A stretch of DNA of 64,000 nucleotides from Sipunculus nudus (taxonomy: Eukaryota; Annelida; Sipuncula; Golfingiida; Sipunculidae): the NCBI GenBank assembly GCA_026874595.1, contig CM049315.1, forward strand, positions 8,180,664-8,244,663. The letters run 5' to 3'. This document shows positions 11,267 to 23,677 of the stretch, one piece after another. Under the pieces are notes generated by a model. It was not told where the DNA came from and ran no database searches. It saw only the letters and a program-made list of their open reading frames with translations. Position numbers and translations under genes: made by a program. The number at the start of each line of letters is the position of its first letter. Position 1 is the stretch's first letter.

Positions 11267-12899
11267 AAGTTCTGAATAAACTTTATTACATAAAAGATCA
11301 CAGTAGTTGTCAGAAAGACTCATTGACTACCAAAGAAATGAACGGATGTATTTTGATGTGTATACTTTTGTCTTTTTATGCATTTTTATAACTTATACCA
11401 TTTCACCATTACATGGCAAAAATATACAGGTTATACCCATAACTCATTAACTGTCAGTGAACAGAGAACTGGTAAATGGCCACTGGTATAACTATTACAC
11501 AGTTGTAGTTTCCGTAGACTTAGCTCCCGTGCTCTCTAACTACGCTATCCTGTGCGAGAGCCCTAGAACAAGATTTGAGGAAACTGGAGACATTCCTCAT
11601 GACAATTAAATTCTTATATTTCGTCTGAAAATGTTGTATTCATTAAGAAATAAAGATATTCTTATCAAATATGCATATAACATACCACTTAGACAGTGAC
11701 TGTCCACTTTGAATGTTGATTAGAAGAATATGTATTATCCTAATAAACGGTGATACACAGGGAATGATGTCTGCTCTGGGTTTTCCCCCAGCCAAGACTG
11801 GCCGACAGCCGCCTGTGTAACCAGTGGCAACGGGCCGTGTTGGCTCAGCGAGCAAAGGTCACGCAGTTCATTGTTTCAGATTCTGAGACAGTTTCAAGCG
11901 CATGGGTTGCAAAGTTTTAAAAGTGAGTCATGTTTACATACAAAAACATATATAATATTTAGCTGAATTTCTTGGTCATTTGAATAAAGTACTATATCTC
12001 CCTTAGATTACTTAAAGTTTCCTTGTCATAAACGCAATATTTGATTTTATACGATTTTTTTCCGACAAGGGTTTGAAGTTCTCCAGTTTTCTCTGAACCT
12101 TTTTATGCGGCAGAATCCAGGGTCCTGGATACCACCGCATTTAATGCAGTTATAGTTTTCCGCAGCAAAATTAGTTTTACTTTTAGACTGTTACAGATGG
12201 TGTGGCATGTTGACATGTGTGATTGGCATGTATGCCGGATTCTAAAGTCGAGCCAAAACTCACACCCTATGATCAACTCAAACCTTTATTGTCACAGCTG
12301 ACTAGCGCTAGTACTCAGCCTGCTACTCACTCGTGATTGAGCAGTTCCATTGTGCTGCTGAACGCGACGATGTTCCTGCACGAGATGCTGCATAACGTCC
12401 CATCTTCCCGGCGGACATCCTTAGGCAGGCGGCCTGCTTTACCAATACTGTAAACAAGTTCCATATTTATGTAGGATACTTAAGCAAATTTTTGACCTTG
12501 TTGCATCACAGAATTTCACACAAAACGGCCAGGAAGCGCTGGCGGCCAGATGCGACCATATTTGTAAACGACGAAATATGACAGCTTTTATTTGTACGAG
12601 TTGCTCACCAGGTGGCGCTACTGAACCCAAAAGCCAACCCTTTTTAATGCGTTTGCAGAGACGGAAATGGACTTAGTTCTTATTAAGTTCCTATTTAGTT
12701 CTCAATTAAGATACATTCCATAATCTATTATATCAGAAGATATATGTATGTCCTCCAAATGCAAAAGAAAATCTAGAAGTACAGAAAGTGTAGTTTGAAA
12801 CCCTGAATGAAAATAAAGAAATATAAAAAAATTGAATTTTAATACTTATAACTTTATAAAGACTTTCATTTGTTCCCTTCATGTTACAAACACTAATTC
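11267..12899. other. No recognisable gene
   Basis: Mostly AT-rich unique-looking sequence. Short frames at 11643-11855 (-) and 12439-12630 (-) have no recognisable content or splice signals. GAGCCAAAACTCACACCC near 12249 and the GC-richer patch around 12300-12640 were examined without finding a domain. Confidence 0.4.
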
Positions 12900-12915
12900 T
12901 TTAATAATAATGATA

Positions 12916-12958
<43 letters not shown>

Positions 12959-12980
12959 CATCATCATCATCATAATAATC

Positions 12981-13035
<55 letters not shown>

Positions 13036-13323
13036 TAATAATAATAATATAATAATAATGTAAGAAAAACTAAGTCTGTTATAATTATAATCATTTTAAT
13101 AATAAAAATATAATATTAATAATAATGTGAGAAAATTGTTTGTTATAAAAATAATAATTTTAATAATAATAATCATCATCATCATCATCATTTTAATAAT
13201 AATAATATAATACCTATTAATAATAATGTAAGAAAAACTAAGTCTGTTATAATAATAATAATTTTAATAATAAAAATAAAAATAATAATAATAAAAATGA
13301 TAATAATGATAATCATTTTAATC

Positions 13324-13372
<49 letters not shown>

Positions 13373-13470
13373 CAACAATAAGCAGGGGAAGACGAGGAAG
13401 AAGCAGTAGAAGAAGATGAGTCAATGTTCTTGTTGGTAGAGTAGTAGTAGCCGTAGTAGTAGGAGTAGCA
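12900..13470. repeat. Long interrupted (AAT)n/(ATC)n microsatellite
   Basis: AAT repeats with ATC interruptions near 12957-12980 and 13168-13190, and an internally duplicated segment (GTAAGAAAAACTAAGTCTGT near 13060 and near 13225). It ends in degenerate GAAGA and GTAGTA repeats. Open frames rich in Y, I or S on the minus strand are artefacts. Confidence 0.9.
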
Positions 13471-14307
13471 GTATACGGTTGTAGTCAAAATACTCGTAAT
13501 AAACTCATGGAGCAAGGCAAATGCATTCAGTTTTATTACTTCTTACTGAGGCAATGTAAAACCACTTACTTCATCCCGACAATGAATTCAAGTACTCCGC
13601 AACACTGACAGTTCCGAATATATGTTAAATGATTCAATCGTTTGTACGTGTCATGCAAACAGTCTCGAGGTGATTTTTAAAACAATAAAATGTTCCCAGC
13701 AACAAACCGCTCTGACCAAAGTCTGACAATCATATTTGCTTTACTGGAAACAGCGCATTTGAAAATTAAAACAAAAAGACAGTATTGAGGAGGTTACATT
13801 GTCACTAAGACGAAGTAAGATATAAGATCATATGCAGATAATATGCATGTGACGTTTCATGAGATTGATACTGCTTTTCAACACCAAATAAATAGAATAA
13901 TTTTTTAGTCGTGTTACATAATTTTTCGTTATCTCTATGAAACAGTCCATGAAATATATATGAAGAATAAACTGAATAATCATAATGTATAAATGATATG
14001 GATATGAATGTTATAACATAATAATCACGGAGTTCAGAACATGCATACATAATAAATGTGAACTTACTCAATAAAATATCGAAATAGTAATTAGTTAAAT
14101 ATTTAATAACTATAAGTAACTAATTAATATTAATAATATTTTTAAAAAATATATATGATAACTATAATTTATTGGTTGTTTTCCCTTACGGTATATTATT
14201 TTAGCCTTTCTCTTTTATTTTAACAGAATATTTGTTTCTTAGTAGGATAAATTTAAAAAAAAAATAAAGCTGAGATAACTGAATGTATATTTCAAGGGAG
14301 GATCAAT
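13471..14307. other. AT-rich upstream region of gene A, no gene
   Basis: No coding feature is supported. The sequence becomes very AT-rich from 14060 to 14280, then changes abruptly at about 14308 to the promoter block shared with gene B. Confidence 0.4.
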
Positions 14308-14338
14308 CACGCGCTTCCATGGAGATGACACATTGCGT

Positions 14339-14345
14339 CACGTGG
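14339..14345. promoter_or_regulatory. CACGTGG: E-box / hypoxia-response-type core
   Basis: CACGTGG contains the HIF core ACGTG and the palindromic E-box CACGTG. The same heptamer lies in the homologous block of gene B (37141-37147), so it survived divergence after duplication. Function is inferred only. Confidence 0.4.
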
Positions 14346-14518
14346 TTGAGGCTGAGTAGTACGGATGGCACATACAAGTAACTGCTCACCGTAAATGCAG
14401 AAATAACTTAATAAGGAAACATACCCTGGCGAGATGGCTACGTAAACAACCACCCCCTGAGTAGGTGTCAGGGTGCCGGTATTCGGTATCCTGCACCGGG
14501 TGACCTGAGGTCGACTGT

Positions 14519-14528
14519 GGTTATATAG
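14519..14528 (+). promoter_or_regulatory. Candidate TATA box of gene A
   Basis: GGTTATATAG lies about 95 bp upstream of the start codon, leaving room for a 5' UTR of roughly 60-70 nt. Gene B has no obvious equivalent at the matching position. Confidence 0.4.
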
Positions 14529-14618
14529 CAGTCATAAACCAGACCGGCTGGCCAAGCATCACATTTCAGAATTAAGTTGAGGATCCAGCCACACACACTG
14601 AGACAAGACAGCATCAGC

Positions 14619-14684
14619 ATGGAGGCCAAACTAGCGCTCTGTCTGCTTCTCCTCGTGGGATACATCGTGGACGAATCCGAACAG
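14619..14684 (+). CDS. Gene A exon 1: signal peptide
   Basis: Encodes [15 protein letters not shown] then acidic residues ending ...ESEQ, with a CAG|GTCAGC donor. This is a short basic start, a Leu-rich core and a small/polar exit, as in a cleavable signal peptide. Ends in phase 0, as does gene B exon 1, which has the same length. Confidence 0.88.
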
Positions 14685-15666
14685 GTCAGCATTTTTATCC
14701 TATTCAGCAGCAAACGCTGAGAAATAAAACTTATTTTTTTTTAAAAGAAAAGAAAACGGATGAGCAGGGCGAGGGGTAGCTCTGTAAATGTAGCTGTAGG
14801 TTTTCGCACATTGTCAAGGCTTTACACCACAATGATTACAACACTGGTAAAAGCCTTTAAGTTATGCTTAACATTTCTGAAGTAAGCTATATGTACGTGC
14901 AACCTCAAGAGAAAGCAAATAATGTTAAATTCACCATTAATAATTTTTGCAAACATTCAAACATTGTGCAAAATATGCTCTTTTTGTTTTGAAAACTTGT
15001 TTAACAGGTATGTCCTTACGTTGATGATGATAAACAAACGGCATACAAGTTTTTATTGTATGATGAACCAAATCACTTCTTTTATAACGAAATGCAAAAA
15101 TCATTAAATCTGACATCTGCTTGGTGTCCGTGACATATTGGTGAACCTAAAAGTGCTTGCCATATATTCTTAATAGACAAAGGTTCACATGTGCAACCTG
15201 TTCAACTCGCAGCTTAAACCCGAAAAAAAGACCGCTTGATAGGTTAATGTATTGCATGTTAGTGCATAAAATTGTCTTTGTGAGCAAGTGTATATATCAA
15301 GGCATATACCACGCCAGCTGATATCTTTACTTGTCAGTTGCTGGCAGGTTAATCATAATTCTTATCTCTGTAAATACGAATATTGCGCCTCCAAATAGTA
15401 CATTGCATAAGCATATTGATGTCGGGGGCTACATTCCATAGGGTGCATGTCGGACTGTTACACAGCTTTGGTTTATGATAACGGAATCCTTAAAGATAAA
15501 AAAAGGTAGATGAAGCTACTGATGTTAAACAAAGGATGACCAGCAACCATGTATTGATGATTTACACTTAGAGACTATTGTACTTTTAATTAAAGTGGGT
15601 ATTCTGAAAAGCACATACATAAAATATACCTATCATTGATGCCGAGAAAAAAATGCACAAACATAT

Positions 15667-15730
<64 letters not shown>

Positions 15731-17826
15731 TGAAGAGAAAAGCCTGATAATGGTCACTTGGGACGTGTCATAGCTAAAAACAGAAGATGGGAGTTCATGT
15801 GTCGTTAAATAAAAAAAAAAATGTTTTACCTGACAACAGCTGTGCACAGTATTTTTCACTTTTATCCGCAGCCCAAAGTTCCTATACTTATGTCATTAAA
15901 GCAAGTTGATATATAATTAAATGAATAACATTCCTTTTAACCAGTCCACTTTTAAAGGAGAAAATTACAAACCTACAATGACAGCTTGTATACACAGGAA
16001 TATGCTCTCTTCTTGAATCTAACATATAATGAAGAAAAATGTTTTCTTGCTATTAATCCGTACTTTAGATCATCATTCTGAGCTTCCGAGTCACGACAAC
16101 ACTGCACATAGATATCCTGTTTACTTGTGAGATATCCAGCTTCAGTTTTTTGAGCCTCGGATATCCGGAATTTGATTTTTCAGATTTAAACTAATGATAG
16201 TAGACTTTTAATTTTAAAAATGTTAGGTAATGCTCCTCATTGTTTAGGACCAGTTGTCAACATATTTTCGTCAGATATACTTTATACATTAATTGTGAAG
16301 ATACTACAAATACGAATATTTTATTTTATTTTTTTTTAGATTTTAACCCGAATAAATGAGCCCAATCTCCTACGTTTACTGTGTAGTCGGTATAATTTTT
16401 TTCAGTTTGTTCTTCCTGACACGCACTCTGAACGTTGTCCTTGGACAAACGAGCCCATTGCCGATGCAGATACATCCTGGGTCACTGGATAAGTTGGCGC
16501 CGGTTATAAGAGAAATATACTGTTATGATGACACATTAATTAGTAGTGACTAATTTACTGTAAATTACTTGAGCACATATAACACTATAACATTCTATAA
16601 CAAACATTGTTCATGGTTACAAAATTATTTGAAAGAATTTCACATAAAGTATATACCCCCAAATATAATAATTGAAACAAACTGCTTTTGTGCTTTTTTG
16701 AAACAAATGTATTTTCCAAAATATTTGCAAGCTGCCAGCGATCACTCATATTCAGAAAATTCTCCTGGTTTACTCTGATGACTTCCAATTTCCTGTATGA
16801 CCGTGGCCAACATCCGGATAATCCGGATCATAGATGACACCATCATTAACAATCTTCAGTGCGTGGGCAGCGCCTACCGGCTCATCCTTTAAATAACTGC
16901 TTTGATCCAAATAACATGACATGTTTTTGTGATGAGGTTAAATACATAAAATAAATAAGCATGTGATAATTTATATTTATATTTGATAGACATAGTTTTA
17001 TACAGGTACACCTATACATCGTTCGCTTATGAATCAAACACACACAGAGTACACACAAACACACACACACATATATATAAATGCTCGCGCATAGATGGGT
17101 GCTTCAGCTGGGTTTTTTTTTTTTACTAAAAACCAACAAATTAAACGTCTGAGTGGATCGTAGTTTCACAAATACACTTTCGCTTAAAAAGGAAATATTT
17201 ATTTGACATCTTGGTTTGGACATTGGATGGCCCCAAGAGCACATCAGCCAAACATACGTGAGCTGATCAGTGTATGACATTGTGTGTAACCAATTAACTA
17301 ATTAACGTCAAAGCTAGTGTCTGAGCATGCCCTACTGGTATGACTCGGCTTCGGACTCGGCAGTGCACGGCAGTACGATTTAAAGTTGCATCACCATCAC
17401 AGACCTGGACTAGAGTTTTATATATTCATTAATTAGAGTAGGTGTGGAGGTGTTACCTTATTATACATCTATCTCCATGCTTTTGGAGTGAGCTTCATAT
17501 TTCCCTTTATTAGTGCATCCCTGAACAAAAGAGTTACCGCCGAAAAAAAATGTCACTGCCCCCAGTGTGTATTGTGGGAAACAGTGGGATAATTACAGGA
17601 AGTTTCTAGGTATATTAAATGATGCAAAACAAATATTTGCAGCTATAATTAGGATTACATTGACATATATGATTCATAGCTACAACTGTCTTCGCTGTTT
17701 ATTGAGCAATCAGTAATATGTTCAGGGTGTGGGTGTATGCTGTGAATATAAGTTGCATGTAGGCGTCTTCCTAAATATTGGTAAACAAACTGTTTGATTT
17801 GTCAATATTATAAGTTACATATAAAG

Positions 17827-17886
<60 letters not shown>

Positions 17887-18738
17887 CTTTATATGTAACT
17901 TATAATATTATCAGTTCATTATAAAGTAAATTGTGAGGAAACTGGCCACCAGTACAATAATTAAGAATAAAGAGTCGGATTCGGAGCTAAGTCAACATTT
18001 TTCAATAGTTATTAACAAGATAGCTTGATAACATGTTAAAAAGAGTTGATTCATCAACATGTTGTTAGTCTAATTTTCAATAAAATGTTGTCCTTTGCAA
18101 CAAAAATTGCAATTTCTTCAAAAACTATTACGCAGTTTCTTTCATGAGCAGAAGAGTACTTTTATAAAGACGATCAAGGGGTAGAGTCATAATGTTTTAA
18201 ACCTCAAATTCTTATTCCCGGGCACTTAAATTTATTTTTATTGACTTCGTAAATATCCAGCTTTGTTAACGTTGGTTAAAGGCAAGGCTGTTCCTTTGTA
18301 CAAAGCTGTTTACTCAGCAAGCGTGTTGTTTTTGCGACCGGATAACGGCATGTCGTCATAGTTAAAGGAGAACACGCAGCAGGTTTCAACAGCTGGTTAA
18401 CATTTACAGCATATTAACCCAGACCCATTTACTGTTTGTATATGGGGAACAGGATTCGCCTATAAAGGCTGTTTACTGCAATTCCCTCCGTAAAACCCGA
18501 TACCACGTACCCCTCGGTACGTCTTCCATCCCGGATAGGGTTCACGGTGGTACTATAAACAAAACGACCCATTAGTCTTACCAGATCCAAGTGACGTCAA
18601 ACAGGCAGCGTCAGCAAAACATAAGCCATCCGGCGCCATCTTTGTCGGATACATCGTCCAGTGTCAATGGTAGCGGTAATCATGAAAATAATTGTATCCC
18701 CAGACAAAGTCGGGGGATACTATGTTTTCATACCGGTC

Positions 18739-18775
<37 letters not shown>

Positions 18776-21700
18776 ATATGAATCTTGTTGGCGCGATAAC
18801 CCAAAAAATATTTCACGGAACTTTACCAAACTTGGTATATGTATAGATATGGGTAAGAGGACGACGCCTATTTAAAATGAGGTCATGACCTTTACTAGGA
18901 GAGTGTCCTTGACCTTGAATAGGTCCAATTTTGGGGAAAATCACACAAATTCTTTAATATCTCAAGAAATCTTGCATGGATTTATCCCAAAATCAAGTTG
19001 ATGGAAGATCATGGATAGGGTTGTCATGTTCCAGAAACTGGTGGCGCCACCTATTATTCTTTACTTGTTTTCGTGCCGTTTAATACCCCCTAAATTGCCA
19101 CCTTACAGCACTGTGAGCATTATAAGTCAAAAACTAATGGACAGATTTCTTTTATATTATGCATATACATAGGTATGGGTTATGGGATGATGCTTATTTA
19201 AATTGGGGTCATGACCTTTACTATGATAGTGGCCTTGACCTTGAATATTGCCATATATGGTGAAAATCACACACCTCTTATGATATCTCCAGTGTTGATA
19301 GCCATATGGATTTCAAACATGACTTATGTATGGCCCACCACTAAAGTAAGAACCCTATAGGTTCTAGGGTCATGAGGTCAAAGGTCAAGGTCACTGGACT
19401 GGCATTTTAAAAGATACTGTGGATGCATTTTAAGCCAAACTTTCATCCCAGGTCTTCCATCTTGAATATATAGCTCACTTGCCAATAATGGATGATCCAT
19501 ATAAATTTTGGGGTCACAAGGTCAAAGGTCAAGGCCACAGGAGCTATCTGTCCAAAAATTAGTTTCTGGATGATAATTCCTGCTTTTATTGATGTAATGA
19601 TTTCAAAATTGACTTATATATGTCCCATTGAAAAAGCAAGACCCAAATTGATTTTGGGGTCATGAGGTCAAAGGTCAAGGTCACAGGAAATCTCTTTAAA
19701 AAGATTGTGGATGCATTTTCAGCCAAACAATTCATCTCAGATCTTTCATCTTGCACATATAGTTCACCTGCCAAGAGTGGAAGACCCCTATCAATTTTGA
19801 GGTCACAAGGTCAAAGGTGAAGGTCACAGGAGCCATATGTCCAAAAATTAGTTTCTGGATGATAATTCCTGCTTTTATTGATGTATGGATTTCAAACTTG
19901 ACTTATATATGTCCCATAGGAAAAGCAAGACCCAAATTGATTTTGGGGTCATGAGGTCAAAGGTCAAGGTCACAGGACACATCTTTAAAAAGATGTGGAT
20001 GCATTTTCAGCCAAACATTTCATCTCAGACCTTTCATCTTGCACATATAAGTCATCTGCCAATAGAGGATGACCCCTATCAATTTTGAGGTCACAAGGTC
20101 AAAGGTGAAGGTCACAGGAGCCATCTGTCCAAAAATTAGTTTCTGGATGATAATTCCTTCTTTTATTGATGTATGGATTTCAAACTATACATGTATTTGA
20201 CCCATTGGAAATGCAAAACCGGAATTGAATTTCGGGTCATGAGGTCTAAGGTCAAGGTCACAGGACACATCTTTAAAAAGATTGTGGATGCATTTTCAGC
20301 CATACAATTCATCTCAGATTTTTCATTTTGCACATATAGTTCACCTGCCAAGAGTGGAAGACCCCTATCAATTTTGAGGTCACAAGGTCAATGGTGAAGG
20401 TCACAGGAGCCATATATCCAAAAATTAGTTTCTGGATGATAATTCCTGCTTTTATTGATGTATGGATTTCAAACTTGACTTATATATGTCCCATTGGAAA
20501 AGCAAGACCCAAATTGATTTTGGGGTCATGAGGTCAAAGGTCAAGGTCACAGGACACATCTTTAAAAAGATGTGGATGCATTTTCAGCCAAACATTTCAT
20601 CTCAGATCTTTCATTTTGCACATATAGTTCACCTGCCAAGAGAGGAAGAACCCTATCAATTTTGAGGTCACAAGGTCAAAGGTGAAGGTCACAGGAGCCA
20701 TCTGTCCAAAAATTAGTTTCTGGATGATAATTCCTTCTTTTATTGATGTTTGGATTTCAAACTTGACTTGTATTTGACCCATTGGAAAAGCAAGACCGGA
20801 ATTGAATTTGGGGTCATGAGGTCAAAGGTCAAGGTCACAGGAAACCTCTATAAAAAGATTGTGGATGCATTTTCAGCCAAACGATTCATCTCAGATCTTT
20901 CATCTTGCACATATAGTTCACCTGCCAAGAGTAAAAGACCCCTATCAATTTTGAGGTCACAAGGTCAAAGGTGAAGGTCACAGGAGCCATATGTCCAAAA
21001 ATTAGTTTCTGGATGATAATTCCTGCTTTTATTGATGTATGGATTTCAAACTTGACATATATATGTCCCATTGGAAAAGCAAGACCCAAATTGACTTTGG
21101 GGTCATGAGGTCAAAGGTCAAGGTCACATCTTTAAAAAGAGGTGGATGCATTTTCAGCCAAACATTTCATCTCAGACCTTTCATCTTGCACATATAAGTC
21201 ATCTGCCAATAGAGGAAGACCCCTATCAATTTTGAGGTCACAAGGTCAAAGGTGAAGGTCACAGGAGCCATCTGTCCAAAAATTAGTTTCTGGATGATAA
21301 TTCCTTCTTTTATTGATGTATGGATTTCAAACTATACATGTATTTGACCCATTGGAAATGCAAAACCGGAATTGAATTTCGGGTCATGAGGTCAAAGGTC
21401 AAGGTCACAGGACACATCTTTAAAAAGATTGTGGATGCATTTTCAGCCATACAATTCATCTCAGATCTTTCATTTTGCACATATAGTTCACCTGCCAAGA
21501 GTGGAAGACCCCTATCAATTTTGAGGTCACAAGGTCAAAGGTGAAGGTCACAGGAGCCATATGTCCAAAAATTAGTTTCTGGATGATAATTCCTGCTTTT
21601 ATTGATGTATGGATTTCAAACTTGACTTATATATGTCCCATTGGAAAAGCAAGACCCAAATTGATTTTGGGGTCATGTGGTCAAAGGTCAAGGTCACATC

Positions 21701-23613
21701 TTTAAAAAGAGGTGGATGCATTTTTAGCCAAACATTTCATCTCAGGTCTTTCATCTTGCACATATAGTTCACCTGCCAAGAGAGGAAGAACCCTATCAGT
21801 TTTGAGGTCACAAGGTCAAAGGTGAAGGTCACAGGAGCCATCTGTCCAAAAATTAGTTTCTGGATGATAATTCCATCTTTTACTGATGTATGGATTTCAA
21901 ACTTGGCTTTGTTATTGACCCATTAGAAAAGCAAGACCCAAATTGATTTTAGGGTCATGAGGTCAAAAAGGTCAAGGTCACAGGAAACCTCTTTAAAAAG
22001 ATTGTGGATGCATTTTCAGCCAAACAATTCATCTCAGATCTTTCCTCTTGCACATATAGTTCACCTGCCAAGAGTGGAAGACCCCTATCAATTTTGAGGT
22101 CACAAGGTCAAAGATGAAGGTCACAGGAGCCATATGTCCAAAAATTAGTTTCTGGATGATAATTCCTGCTTTTATTGATGTATGGATTTCAAACTTGACT
22201 TGTATATGTCCCATTGGAAAAGTAAGACCAAAATTGATTTTGGGGTCATGAGGTCAAAGGTCAAGGTCACAGGACACATCTTAAAAAGAGGTGGGTGCAT
22301 TTTCAGCCAAACATTTCATCTCATATCTTTCATCTTGCACAAATAGTTCTCCTGCCAAGAGGATGAACACTATCAATTTTGAGGTCACAAGGTCAAAGGT
22401 GAAGGTCACAGGAGCCATCTGTCCAAAAATAAGTTTCTGGATGATAATTCCTGCTTTATTGATGTATAGATTTCAATCTTGACTTGCATATGTCCCATTG
22501 GAAAAGCAAGACCCAAATTGATTTTGGGGTTATGAGATCAAAGGTCAAGGTCACAGGACACATCTTTAAAAAGATCAAGGTCACAGGACCAACATCTTCA
22601 ACAAGATTGTGGATCTTTAGATGGAATAAACAATAGATATGCCAAGTGTCAGTATATGCTGCTAAAAATGGGGGTCTGTTCTTGTAGGAGGGGGGCCTAC
22701 TATGTCTGGGGATACTCTGGTACCTGCGGTGCCAAGAAATGTCTAGTTTATTTATGGAATCATGAGATTCTCACGGTCCATAATATACCTATATTCTATC
22801 AATCATTCACAGAAGGAGTAGAGTTTCGAAGTTAGCTATTACAAACAGTTGTACACTTTTGTTTTTCATTCAGACTAATATAATATTATTCTTATAAATT
22901 CTTTCAACTTGGTATATCTCATATGGAGGTACCGACCAAATTATCAGTAAGTGAATGGGATAAAAAATGAATATTATTTGCTTAACGAATTAATTTAAGA
23001 TGAAGGACAATAAATGACCAAGAACAAACATCATTAGTTGTCCTTTAAACCCGCAGTGACGTCATAAAGATCGCGTGACTAAATTTGCTGATGATGTTCA
23101 CATTGGAGTATATCTGTTTATACCTATGCTAGTTATTCTGTTTGCATATAAATGCGCCAAGTCGCACTTGAACCACCCAGTCCTGCTTGTATCCAAGTTA
23201 CCGTCATTTTGAAATCTGGATATTCTTGTATTCAATATCGATGCTGTCATATATGCATATTTCACCATTCACTCGCTGGAGAACCTACCAGAAATACTAG
23301 TGCACCATGTACGAATACAGAATGAATATATATGCCTATATACCATGCCTGTTATATATCATCCAACTCCCGAATTTTATTCTGTAAGCCGATTTAATTT
23401 ATTTAAAGCGTTGACGATGTTTATACATATATACTGATGATTTTCTAAACTGACATTCTAGTGAAATCACGTGCATACAATATGGTTCTGTATATACTTA
23501 TTTTATGTACATTTCAGAAACTATCAGGCGCTCAGCGAAAACGTTTGGAGAATATTAAAAACACAGAAGACTTCTTCCAGAAACTCCTACGGCCTGCTCC
23601 GCCTGGTATGATT

Positions 23614-23677
<64 letters not shown>

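Larger units (their letters stand above)
14308..14618 (+). promoter_or_regulatory. Promoter/5' UTR of gene A, homologous to that of gene B
   Basis: Two blocks are shared with the gene B upstream region. The distal block (14310-14400) has TTCCATGGAGAT, CACGTGG, a GGATGGCA segment and AAGTAACT. The proximal block (about 14419-14618) has GAACATACC-like sequence, ACGTAAAC, CAGGGTG, TTCGGTATC, CATATTTCAGAA-like sequence and the GCATCAGC directly before ATG. In gene A the blocks are adjacent; in gene B about 470 bp separates them. Confidence 0.7.
18694..22715. mobile_element. Candidate non-autonomous DNA element with satellite core
   Basis: GTATCCCCAGACAAAGT at 18694 is matched in reverse complement by the end at 22700-22715 (GTATCCCCAGACATAG read on the minus strand), giving near-identical inverted termini. 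If the TA inside each terminus is the target duplication, the TIR starts TCCCCAGACA. The left end is itself a near-palindrome (TATCCCC...GGGGGATA). The interior is a (CCG)n tract, degenerate units, then a regular 288-bp satellite. No transposase is visible. A Helitron-related element with a tandem-repeat core is an alternative, but the inverted ends argue for a TIR type. Confidence 0.55.
14685..23517 (+). other. Gene A intron 1 (8.8 kb), repeat-filled
   Basis: Holds a (TA)n tract, a perfect 106-bp palindrome and a 4-kb TIR-bounded element with satellite core. The corresponding intron in gene B is only 813 bp, so most of this length is inserted DNA. No other exon was recognised in it. Confidence 0.75.

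Noticed and set aside
12879-13515. Y-, I- and S-rich frames on the minus strand
   Set aside because: Interrupted (AAT)n microsatellite.
15590-15859. Minus-strand frame with YIYIYI run, and similar frames at 23555, 30253, 40865, 51415, 52838, 62357 and 62849
   Set aside because: All are (TA)n microsatellites read in frame. An exception is 51473-51985, whose front part is a genuine gene C exon and whose YIYIY end is intron.
18591-18875. Frame with poly-Ala or poly-Pro run
   Set aside because: Produced by a (CCG)n microsatellite within an intronic repeat element; no other coding feature.
19885-22482. Many similar 60-75 residue frames (MDFKLDLYMSHWKSK and minus-strand MAGELYVQNERSE types)
   Set aside because: They repeat at the satellite period and appear on both strands; no start context, splice sites or conserved protein features separate from the DNA repeat.
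19290-22620. Regular repeats with spacers, as in a CRISPR array
   Set aside because: The period is 288 bp and the whole unit repeats; the context is a eukaryotic intron.
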